DNA of 64,000 bases. Origin: UTCHB3 sp964531325. GTDB taxonomy: Bacteria > Bacteroidota > Ignavibacteria > Ignavibacteriales > Ignavibacteriaceae. Position numbers and translations under genes: made by a program. Shown piece after piece: positions 18,202 through 26,662 of this stretch. The stretch's first letter is position 1. Each line of letters starts with the position of its first letter. The notes under the pieces were generated by a model that worked only from the letters and a program-made list of their open reading frames with translations, had not been told where the DNA came from and ran no database searches. Where the stretch lies: positions 90,783 to 154,782 of the forward strand of contig CAZHCW010000008.1 of NCBI GenBank assembly GCA_964531325.1. Direction: 5' to 3'.

Positions 18202-18853
18202 ATGGGAAAACCTGTATTTAACAAAAGAAAAAAAAACTTTTAAACTTCAAATGCCTGTGTTCTATATTTATTGTGAGGAGAAAAATACTGAACCACAATA
18301 TTTGAACGCTTTTAAGATGAACACTATCAAAATTAAACCTCTTGGATTAGGGCAGAATACTCTGAACATTGTTGAGGAAGCCATCAAACGGATTAGAATA
18401 GAAAAGTTTGACAAAACATTAGACCAAAAGTGGTGTGTTTTCGATAAAGACGATTTCCCCGCAAACAGTTTTGATAATGCGATCAAAAAAGCAGAAAATA
18501 ACGAATTTAAAGTCGCATGGTCAAATCAGTCGTTTTAATATTGGTTTGTTCTACACTTTGAAGATCATCAGGGTGGATCAATTCACCGGGATTCTTACAA
18601 AGATAAAATCAATAAATACATTACCAACGAAAAAGCACAATATAACAATGATGGCAAAAAACATATAACTGATGAATTCTTTAGGGAATTATCCACTACT
18701 GACCCGACAAGTGGGAATCCAAGGCTCACCTTGGCTATTAGTAGAGCCAGACGAAATCACGATAACAAGGGTGGCATTCCACCCTCTGCGTCTGAGTCAT
18801 GCACAACCTTCTACACTCTTATGCAAATTTTGCTGAAATATCAAAACGAGTAA
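18202..18853 (+). pseudogene. RloB/AbiLii-like gene disrupted by a frameshift and a nonsense codon
   Basis: The likely original start is ATG 18202 ('MGKPVFNKRKK'), but the frame shifts in a run of nine A's at 18228-18236. With eight A's it would read on into 'TFKLQMPVFYIYCEEKNTEPQ', which matches the RloB N-terminal motif (IxCEGxxTEPxY). The frame can also start at ATG 18251, which has no ribosome site. It then meets TAA at 18536-18538, exactly where RloB has Glu in 'NPCFELWLLLHFE'; here it reads 'SNQSF*YWFVLHFEDH'. The same frame continues without further stops to TAA 18851-18853 and keeps the family's C-terminal pattern ('AISRARRNHDN', 'PPSASESCTTFYTLMQ'). A single G-to-T change (GAA to TAA) explains the stop. 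RloB is the putative nuclease-like (Toprim-like) partner of the upstream ATPase. Confidence 0.8.
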
Positions 18854-19040
18854 TGTAAATTCGATTATTTAGCCATAACAAATAATTCGTAGGGCCATAA
18901 CGAAAACCTGATATGATCACATTGATGAGAATGTAAATTTTAAGCTTCTTCCAACCATCACTTTAAAATGACTGAATTAACGAGTATTCCGAGGAATTTC
19001 CTTAATTTCGTAAAGTATTATCATTTATTTAGGTGAAGTT

Positions 19041-22000
19041 GTGACAAAATCCATTATTAGTTTTATTTCTCTCATTCTTCTGCTATCTGCCACCAATTTG
19101 GTTGCACAAAGAGCAGGTGATATTGTCCCCGGGGAAATAATTATTCAAATGAGACCGGCTGCAGAAACCTCGGATATTTTATCTGAGTTTAGTTCAGCAG
19201 GACTTAAATCAGAACGCCTTCTTTCAAAAAGAATGAACATCTGGCTGATAAGCTACGATACAAAAAAAGCAAATGGTGACGATTTGCTTTTTGCCCTCAG
19301 AAGCCATCCTCTTGTAAGTATTGTGCAATACAACCATGTTATGGATCTCAGAGATGATAAAAATTACAAAGAAAGGAATCCCGAAGCTGTTGAAAATCTG
19401 ACTTTCGACTCCCGTGGAACAACCCCCAACGACCCACGATTTAATGAACAATGGGCTCTTAACAACACCGGCCAAAGTGGTGGAACACCCGATGCAGATA
19501 TTGATGCTCCTGAAGCATGGGATTTTTCAAAAGGTGGACTTACCGCACTGGGCGACACAATTGTAGTTGCTGTTATCGATGGTGGTGCCCAAATTTCTCA
19601 TCCCGACCTTAATTTTTGGGTAAACAGATTTGAGATTCCAAACAATTCAATTGACGACGATCTAAATGGTTATGTTGACGATTATCTTGGCTGGAATGCC
19701 TATAACAACAACGGTACACCCGATGGTGACAGTCATGGAACCCATGTCTCAGGAATTGTGGCTGCCCGCGGAAATAACGCCGCAGGTGTATCAGGCGTAA
19801 ACTGGAACACCAAGGTGATGATAATCTCCGGCTCTTCATCTTCTGAAGCCACAGTGGTTGCAGCTTATGCTTTTGCCCTTGAACACAGAGCAACATATAA
19901 CGAAACCAACGGTGCTAAAGGAGCATTTGTTGTGGCAACCAACTCAAGTTTTGGAGTTGATTATGGTCAACCGTCAAACTACCCGATCTGGTGTGCAATG
20001 TATGATTCGCTCGGCAAATATGGAATTTTAAGTTGTGCCGCCACTGCAAATCAGGGAATTAATGTTGATGTTCAAGGTGATATTCCAACCGCCTGCCCGA
20101 GCAACTGGCTTGTAAGTGTAACGAATACAACAAGCACTGATGCAAGAAATTCAGGAGCTGCATACGGATTAACAACAATCGATCTTGGTGCCCCGGGAAC
20201 TTCAATCCTTTCGACAGATCAGACAAATACCTATACAAGCAAAACCGGTACCTCGATGGCTACTCCCACGGTGGCCGGTGCCATTGCCCTCATGATCTCG
20301 GGAGCGAATGCCGATCTCATTCAGGCATACAAAACAAATCCCGGCCCAACTGCACTTATCTTTAAGCAGTACCTTCTTGATGCCACCGATCCTGTTTCTT
20401 CACTTCAAGGACAGACAGTAACCGGTGGAAGGTTAAATGTTTTTAATGCACTTCTGGCAGTGGGAACTCCCCCTGATACAGTTGCTCCGACTGCTATTAA
20501 CAATCTTGCAGTTGTTGAACCAACCTCCGGAAGTCTAAAACTGACCTGGACGGCACCTCTTGATACCTCAAGAAATGGTGTTGTTTCATATATTGTGAGA
20601 AAATCAAACTCCCCGATTCTTACATTAACTGATTTTAACAACGCCACCCCTGTTGCATGGAGTGGAACACCACAACCCTCCGGTGGAACAGAAAGTTTTG
20701 TTGTAAGCGGGCTTAATCCCTCTTCAACTCTCTATTTCGCAATCAGATCGCAAGATACATGGGGAAACATCTCTGTTGTCTCCAATTCCCCTTCAGGAAC
20801 AACACTTCAGGCACCTGCATTGGGGCTCTCCACAAGAAATCTTGTAAGAACTCTTACACCAGGTTCCACTGTTTCCGATTCGATCATGATCAGTAACACA
20901 ACCGCATATTCATCAACTCTTTCATATACAGTTGAGTTGGCAAACAACACATTCCCACAGGGTAGTTTGTTCATGTCACTCGTTCCTGTTGAGACAGAAG
21001 ATGTTCTTCAGTTGATCAAATTTGCTGATAAAGAGAACCCAACACCCCGTTTTGGTTATTCAATCGACGGAATGGGTGGACCGGATTCAGCAGGATATAA
21101 ATGGATCGACAGTTATGAACCAAACGGACCTGTTTTTGAATGGGAAGATATTTCCACTACAGGTACTGAGCTCACCAGCTGGGTTGCTGCAAGCACATTT
21201 GGAGCAAAAGATGAAGGTTATGCTCAGTTTAGTCCCGGATTTTCATTCAAATATTACGGTCAACAGTACACCACACTTTATGCCGGTTCAAACGGATTTA
21301 TCTCGGTGGCACCTTTTACGGGAAGCACTTTCACAAACGCCACCATGCCGGGTTCTCCAAATCCAAACGGTATCATGGCAGCCATGTGGGATGATCTTGA
21401 TGGGACAAACGGTGGTAAGGTCTATTATAAAAACTACCCCGGAAAAACCATAATTCAGTATAAAAACTGGCAAAAGTATTCCGCTTCAACCTCGAATCTT
21501 AACTTTCAGATTATACTCTATTCATCAGGAAAGATTCTTTATCAGTATCAAACCATGACCGGTACCCTCAATTCTGCAACTGTGGGAATTGAAAATCAGA
21601 CAGGAACTGTTGGGCTAACAGTAGCGCATAATGCCACTTACATTGCCAACAATCAGGCTGTTCAATTTCAAGCTGAACCTGATTGGATAACTGCCACAAG
21701 TCTTTCCGGGATGCTCTATAACGGAAATTCATCTGCTGTTAAGCTGAATCTTTCAACTGTTGAAATTCCACTCGGAAATTATTCAATGGACCTTGTGATC
21801 AGATCAAACGATCCGCTAAAGCCTGTCGATACAGTTAAAGTCAGTATGATCAACTCGAGTGAAATACCGGTTGAATTGGTTTCATTTACAGGTGAGTTTG
21901 TAAACGGGACTGTGAAACTTAACTGGATTACTGCCACTGAAACCAACAACTCTGGCTTTGAAGTGGAAAGAAAATCAGGAAATGGAGCCTGGGAAAAAGC

Positions 22001-22424
22001 GGGCTTTGTAGCCGGAGCAGGAACAAAAACTTCTCAATCGGCTTACTCATTCAGCGAAAACAAATTAGTTGCAGGTAAGTATATTTACAGATTAAAACAA
22101 ATTGATCTCGACGGTACAATCGCTTATTCACAGGAAGTGGAAGTTGATATGGGAATTCCAACAGAGTTTACACTCGATCAGAACTTCCCAAATCCATTTA
22201 ATCCAACCACAATAATACGATTTGCCCTTCCCGTTGCAGGCGGAGTATCGTTAAATATTTACAACACCCTTGGTGAAAAAGTTGCTTCTCTTTTAAACAA
22301 AGAGATGGCGGCAGGTTACCATGAAATCTCATTTAATGCATCCGAACTCCCGAGTGGACTTTATCTCTACGAACTTCGTTCCGGTAATTTCTCTTCCGTA
22401 AGAAAAATGCTTTTGATGAAATAA
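19041..22424 (+). CDS. T9SS-secreted subtilisin-like serine protease (S8)
   Basis: This 1127-aa protein starts with GTG after AGGTGA. It has a signal peptide (1-~23, 'TNLVAQ'), an inhibitor-like propeptide (~24-110), and a peptidase S8 domain with catalytic D180 ('VAVIDGGA'), H232 ('SHGTHVSG') and S405 ('GTSMATP'). Later regions include a fibronectin-like domain (~480-590), a domain with 'GSNGFISVAPF' and 'IMAAMWDDLDGTNGGKVYY' (~720-830), a 'VELVSFTG' module (~950-1030) shared with the deiminase at 1.4 kb, and a type A T9SS sorting domain ('NFPNPFNPTT'). It should be a surface-bound or released endopeptidase for external protein. It stands as a single transcription unit ended by a strong terminator. 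Specificity cannot be predicted. Confidence 0.93.
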   Translation: MTKSIISFISLILLLSATNLVAQRAGDIVPGEIIIQMRPAAETSDILSEFSSAGLKSERLLSKRMNIWLISYDTKKANGDDLLFALRSHPLVSIVQYNHVMDLRDDKNYKERNPEAVENLTFDSRGTTPNDPRFNEQWALNNTGQSGGTPDADIDAPEAWDFSKGGLTALGDTIVVAVIDGGAQISHPDLNFWVNRFEIPNNSIDDDLNGYVDDYLGWNAYNNNGTPDGDSHGTHVSGIVAARGNNAAGVSGVNWNTKVMIISGSSSSEATVVAAYAFALEHRATYNETNGAKGAFVVATNSSFGVDYGQPSNYPIWCAMYDSLGKYGILSCAATANQGINVDVQGDIPTACPSNWLVSVTNTTSTDARNSGAAYGLTTIDLGAPGTSILSTDQTNTYTSKTGTSMATPTVAGAIALMISGANADLIQAYKTNPGPTALIFKQYLLDATDPVSSLQGQTVTGGRLNVFNALLAVGTPPDTVAPTAINNLAVVEPTSGSLKLTWTAPLDTSRNGVVSYIVRKSNSPILTLTDFNNATPVAWSGTPQPSGGTESFVVSGLNPSSTLYFAIRSQDTWGNISVVSNSPSGTTLQAPALGLSTRNLVRTLTPGSTVSDSIMISNTTAYSSTLSYTVELANNTFPQGSLFMSLVPVETEDVLQLIKFADKENPTPRFGYSIDGMGGPDSAGYKWIDSYEPNGPVFEWEDISTTGTELTSWVAASTFGAKDEGYAQFSPGFSFKYYGQQYTTLYAGSNGFISVAPFTGSTFTNATMPGSPNPNGIMAAMWDDLDGTNGGKVYYKNYPGKTIIQYKNWQKYSASTSNLNFQIILYSSGKILYQYQTMTGTLNSATVGIENQTGTVGLTVAHNATYIANNQAVQFQAEPDWITATSLSGMLYNGNSSAVKLNLSTVEIPLGNYSMDLVIRSNDPLKPVDTVKVSMINSSEIPVELVSFTGEFVNGTVKLNWITATETNNSGFEVERKSGNGAWEKAGFVAGAGTKTSQSAYSFSENKLVAGKYIYRLKQIDLDGTIAYSQEVEVDMGIPTEFTLDQNFPNPFNPTTIIRFALPVAGGVSLNIYNTLGEKVASLLNKEMAAGYHEISFNASELPSGLYLYELRSGNFSSVRKMLLMK

Positions 22425-22444
22425 TGGTTATCCCAAATTAAACT

Positions 22445-22476
22445 AAAAAAGCCCGACTTATAATCGGGCTTTTTTT
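22445..22476 (+). terminator. Strong bidirectional rho-independent terminator
   Basis: A perfect stem of six A's plus gcccga pairs with tcgggc plus a T-run around a seven-base loop, directly after the subtilisin gene. The A-run on the left makes it work also on the minus strand, where it would end the GH13/microprotein transcript. Confidence 0.9.
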
Positions 22477-22504
22477 ATTCTACTAATATACTGTCAGTTA
22501 AATA

Positions 22505-22612
22505 CTATTTATCCTCATCCTCCGAGTCATTTCTGACTTTTCGGATAATAAAAACCAGAGAAAATATTGCCACAGTAACAAAAACCAGAAGGATTACCGT
22601 AAAGGTTTTCAC
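22505..22612 (-). CDS. 35-aa single-pass membrane microprotein
   Basis: A short frame begins with GTG two bases after the stop of the large GH13 gene and ends at TAG 22505-22507, just before the shared terminator. Its product is one hydrophobic helix (residues ~4-23, 'TVILLVFVTVAIFSLVFII') followed by a charged tail 'RKVRNDSEDEDK', the positive-inside pattern of a small inner-membrane protein. There is no clear ribosome site, so expression would rely on coupling to the upstream gene. The clean hydrophobic/charged partition and the position between gene and terminator support it. No family is recognised. Confidence 0.5.
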   Translation of the reverse strand: MKTFTVILLVFVTVAIFSLVFIIRKVRNDSEDEDK

Positions 22613-22614
22613 TT

Positions 22615-25600
22615 CTAACTTTTCTTCTTTGTGGCAGTCGATTTTTTGATTTCAGGCGGATCGAGTTTTTCAACTTTTGGTGTCGAATATTTCACTTTCA
22701 CTTTTTTAACTGCGGGTTTTACAGTTTTTTTTGAGGCAGGTTTTGCCTTTGTTGACTGCTTAACTTTTTTAACCAATTTTACAGTTTTAGAAGTCTCTGT
22801 TTTTTCAACAATCAGTTTTTCATGAATCCCGGTGATTGACTGCACAAATGGAACCAACCTGAATCCTGAATGAAGAGCTGAATCGATCAACTCATCCACA
22901 TAAATCGCCATCGTTTTTATTACAGTGTTAAATTCCTTGGTTTTAAATAGTTTAAAAGTGCTTACAGCATCTTTTGCTTTATCCGGATTTTTCCTCACTG
23001 TCCGTTCTGCATACCTCAGTCCATTTAGTGTGTACACCCAGGTCATCAACTGGACAAATTGTTCTTTACTGAAATATTTTATTCCATGATAATCGTTAAC
23101 ACCAATAAATTTTTGTACCTCTTTTCTTTCAAGAAGTGTTATGGTCGGAAGTGGATCGTCGAGAGTTTCGTTTTTTCCCTCGGGATTAAACACCCCTTTT
23201 CGAGTGTAAACATTTTCTGTAGATTCCAAAATTCTCAGCAAATCAAATTCATATTTTGCTTCGTGATATTTATCGCCAAGTCTGATTAATGATTGCCACA
23301 TGGCTTTTTCGAGGAGCAAGGAATCATAAAGATCGATTGGTTTTTCACCGGTTTGCTCTTCAATGGAAAGTAGAATTCTTTTCACAGTTGTATAAAGAAC
23401 GAGGATATCGGAATATACCTGTCGAGTCTCTTTTTGAGAAAGGAGCCAATAACTGTCGAGTCTTGATGGTCCCTTTGCCCCTGTTTCGAGCTGCGTTATG
23501 AAGTTTGTGTAACTTTGAAGAATCATCAAATCTTTTTTCAGAGCCGACATAACAGTGTTATTGTTGATGTTCACTTTTTTGTAATCAGAAATATGGTTTA
23601 ATATATTTCCAAAACGCATTGCAAAAGTGGTACTAAACTCACTATCGGGTTGGGGGTCGGCTTCAAGTCCGGCGTATTTTTTTAATTCAAGCAGAATATC
23701 TTTACTTAGAAATTCCATTACTGCATGATGGACATTGATAAGGTTAAGTTCGAGAAGAGTTATGGATAGTGATTGTGTCCCCTGCCCATGAAGGAAACTG
23801 TTTAAGCGACTGTAACTTCCATCAACATCAAAAATTTCCTTAAAGCCAACAAAAACATGGTATCCATAACCATTAAGAGTTATGTTGTAACCTTCATCAT
23901 CAAAATCACGACCGGGTCGGATGTACTCCATGCCGGTGATCATGTCCTTAAAAGTGTAAAAATAACCGTCTAACCGTTTAAGTTGAAGGGCTTTTGATAG
24001 TGGTTTATATTCAAGTTCGTTAGGTGAAACTTTTTGATCTTCAACATTTGATGCTTCCCAATTATCTTCATTCTGTTTTCCGCCGATATACTGTATTTTT
24101 ATTCTTTTGCCGGCAGAATATTTGATCTTTCCTGCTGTTCTAAAGAAGGAATTATTGAAGAAAACAAGAGCTCTCTCCTCTCCAATTTTATTGGTAAAGG
24201 CGATCACATTTTCATTTACATGTCTGTAATCATCATAAAAATCGAACAGTTCAAAGTTTTTAACTGTAGAAAAGAGATACCGTTTTTTGAGTAGAGGAAA
24301 GATTTCCTTTTTGTGTCGTTCCACGAGATGTGAATCAACATGTTCGTTATAATAAGCTTTTCGGTATTCCATACCATACTTTTCAGTAAATCCTTCCATT
24401 TGCCCGTGAGCAAACATCGGAAGACCGGGAAGAGTGGCCATCATAACGCAGATGCCGAAGTATTTGTCTCCCTTGCCAAACTGGTTGACGGCTGTTTCCT
24501 CATCAGGATTACTCATGAAGTTTACATACCGTTTCAGAATTTCTGGATCAAACTCGATTGTGTTTTTGATTAAGGAACGATATTTATCGTTTTCTTCTTT
24601 CATAAACATGTGCATGAAAGCCGAGTTATAAACCCTGTGCATGCCGAGACTTCTTACGAAATATCCTTCCATCAGCCAAAAGGCTTCAGCAAGAAGGAGT
24701 GTATTGGGCATTTCTTCGTTAAAACGATCGACTACCTCACGCCAAAATTCCTTTGGCATCATTCTGTGAAATGTTTGCTTCGAGATTGCATAGTCGGAAC
24801 GGGAAGGGATTGCCCCGCCTGCACCGGGCTGTGGAAACCACAATCTTTGATAGTGTTTTTTACTAAGGATCATCGCCGCATCAAACCGGATGATCGGGAA
24901 TTTTTTGGCGACTTTTTGAATTGTTTTTATCAACTCTTCGCGAACCACCGGATCGAGAAGATTAAGTTGAGCGGTATCGTTCCATGGCATGTTTGTACCG
25001 TCATTGCCATGGTAGATGTATCTAATCTTTCCGTTTCTTTTGTCAATGTGTTGGAACACAACAGCAGCATCCTGACGGGTATAATACCTGTCTTCTATCC
25101 TTAATTCAATATCAGGATTATCTGAGAGATTTGGACCTGTAAAGGAATAATTGGGATAAGGCGGTTCCTGTGCCTGAATAAAATATTCTGGATGATCAAC
25201 AATCCATCTTGAGTAGATACCTGTATGGTTTGGCACCATATCGCTTGCAAGTCTTATTCCACGGGCACCGCATCTGTCTCTGAGGTTTTCGTAGGCTCTG
25301 TCGCCACCAAGTTCATGTGCAATGTTATAATCGAAAAGTGAATAGGCTGAAGACGCAGCTTCAGGGTTTCCGCAGAACTGTTTAATTTTTGCTGAGGCAT
25401 TTGATCGTTCCCAAACTCCAATCAGCCATAGGGCATTAAAATTCCACTGCTGTAGTTGATCAAGCTCTTCATCCGGTATTTTATCGAGTGTATCAATTTT
25501 TCTGCTGTATTTTTTTGAGAGTTGATCGAGCCAGACAAGTGTATTTTTTGCGATCATCACCACATTTGGCATCCAATCGATGTCTTCAGTGAATCTCTCT

Positions 25601-26556
25601 TCTTCAACCATAAAACTGAGTTCAACATCATCGAGATCAACGGGAGGTTTTTGCCCTTTTTTTAATGCTGATTTCAGGCGATCGGCGTACTCTTTGTTGA
25701 AATCATATTTTGGAACCGGAGGTGTTCCCTTTCCTCCACCACCCTGAAACAATCTTGCATCTTCTTTTAATAAATCCGTCCCGAGAAGTACAAGATCTTC
25801 GAGTGGGAAGTCGATATCGAGGGGCCAAAAAGCTTTAAAACTTTTCAGTTGTTCAACTATTTGGTATGGATTTGAGAGGATTACCGATTCAAGTGCATCG
25901 AGCAGTGAAATTCCAAAAAAAGCGGCAGGTTCTTCTTTTTGGAAAAATGTTTTTGTCTCTTTTATTAATGTTTTGTAGGCTGTTTCTTCTTCAAGCGGGG
26001 CACTGTCAAACATCTCTTTAAGAGATTCAAAAGCCGGATTCAGATTTTCGAGATGAAGAATTATCAACTCTTCAATAACAATCTCTTTGTTGGCTTTATC
26101 TTCAGAATATCCGGCAAGGTATTCTTTTACAGTTAACTGTTTTTTGTAAACCGGGAGTGGGGGGAACAGTTCAACATATTTTTCGAGTACTTTTGTGAAA
26201 TCGTCACCACCGAGCATTTCTGAAAGGTGATTCACAGTTCGGGAGAAAACCCCCGGATTCTGAATCTCTTCATAATTTCTCAGTACAATATGTATTAATT
26301 CGTGAAGCAGCCCAAGTGCATTAATCTGACCCGGTGTTACAAGTTTATCGGTGAGATTCTCTTCAGTCCTTTTTTTGTTGATCCTGGCTGCAAGCTGCCT
26401 TGATGCCGCAAAGTTAGCAACAATTAAAATACCGGTTTGAGAAAAAAGTTCTTCCTCAAATTCATATTTTACTCTGGCATCTTTAGAGACATGAAAATTG
26501 CGAACAGATCTGCCAAGCTGGCAACCTGCGTGTATCTCCTGTAGCCGTAAGATCAT
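22615..26556 (-). CDS. Very large cytoplasmic GH13 (alpha-amylase family) protein
   Basis: The frame extends to 26592, but the ATG at 26556 has GGAG eight bases upstream and the earlier one has none, so I start here (1313 aa). There is no signal peptide. The N-terminal ~330 residues are not GH13 and include 'LLHELIHIVLRNYEE' (HExxH at ~85-89). A GH13 catalytic barrel follows: region I 'DMVPNHTG' (~435), II 'IIRFDAAM' (~555, nucleophile Asp), III 'LLLAEAFW' (~617, Glu) and IV 'NPDEE' (~682), where the usual His-Asp is Pro-Asp. A long C-terminal region (~800-1230) of unknown fold ends in a Lys/Pro/Ala-rich basic tail of about 60 residues. It probably acts on storage alpha-glucan in the cytoplasm, perhaps as a glucanotransferase or debranching-type enzyme. 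Exact activity is unknown. Confidence 0.82.
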   Translation of the reverse strand: MILRLQEIHAGCQLGRSVRNFHVSKDARVKYEFEEELFSQTGILIVANFAASRQLAARINKKRTEENLTDKLVTPGQINALGLLHELIHIVLRNYEEIQNPGVFSRTVNHLSEMLGGDDFTKVLEKYVELFPPLPVYKKQLTVKEYLAGYSEDKANKEIVIEELIILHLENLNPAFESLKEMFDSAPLEEETAYKTLIKETKTFFQKEEPAAFFGISLLDALESVILSNPYQIVEQLKSFKAFWPLDIDFPLEDLVLLGTDLLKEDARLFQGGGGKGTPPVPKYDFNKEYADRLKSALKKGQKPPVDLDDVELSFMVEEERFTEDIDWMPNVVMIAKNTLVWLDQLSKKYSRKIDTLDKIPDEELDQLQQWNFNALWLIGVWERSNASAKIKQFCGNPEAASSAYSLFDYNIAHELGGDRAYENLRDRCGARGIRLASDMVPNHTGIYSRWIVDHPEYFIQAQEPPYPNYSFTGPNLSDNPDIELRIEDRYYTRQDAAVVFQHIDKRNGKIRYIYHGNDGTNMPWNDTAQLNLLDPVVREELIKTIQKVAKKFPIIRFDAAMILSKKHYQRLWFPQPGAGGAIPSRSDYAISKQTFHRMMPKEFWREVVDRFNEEMPNTLLLAEAFWLMEGYFVRSLGMHRVYNSAFMHMFMKEENDKYRSLIKNTIEFDPEILKRYVNFMSNPDEETAVNQFGKGDKYFGICVMMATLPGLPMFAHGQMEGFTEKYGMEYRKAYYNEHVDSHLVERHKKEIFPLLKKRYLFSTVKNFELFDFYDDYRHVNENVIAFTNKIGEERALVFFNNSFFRTAGKIKYSAGKRIKIQYIGGKQNEDNWEASNVEDQKVSPNELEYKPLSKALQLKRLDGYFYTFKDMITGMEYIRPGRDFDDEGYNITLNGYGYHVFVGFKEIFDVDGSYSRLNSFLHGQGTQSLSITLLELNLINVHHAVMEFLSKDILLELKKYAGLEADPQPDSEFSTTFAMRFGNILNHISDYKKVNINNNTVMSALKKDLMILQSYTNFITQLETGAKGPSRLDSYWLLSQKETRQVYSDILVLYTTVKRILLSIEEQTGEKPIDLYDSLLLEKAMWQSLIRLGDKYHEAKYEFDLLRILESTENVYTRKGVFNPEGKNETLDDPLPTITLLERKEVQKFIGVNDYHGIKYFSKEQFVQLMTWVYTLNGLRYAERTVRKNPDKAKDAVSTFKLFKTKEFNTVIKTMAIYVDELIDSALHSGFRLVPFVQSITGIHEKLIVEKTETSKTVKLVKKVKQSTKAKPASKKTVKPAVKKVKVKYSTPKVEKLDPPEIKKSTATKKKS

Positions 26557-26662
26557 CTTTAAACTCCAAATTTTCAACTTTTCAATGTGCAATATGCGGA
26601 AGAGCCCACTTCCGCTAATATAGATAAATACAAGTTGAAAATTACTAAATTTTTCCCTTTTC

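Noticed and set aside
18435..18668. A 77-aa frame overlapping the rloB-like gene
   Set aside because: It lies in another frame, while the RloB motifs continue in the original frame past the stop codon.
24610..25104. A 164-aa frame opposite the large GH13 gene
   Set aside because: It is a shadow of the coding strand; the GH13 catalytic motifs lie in the opposite frame.
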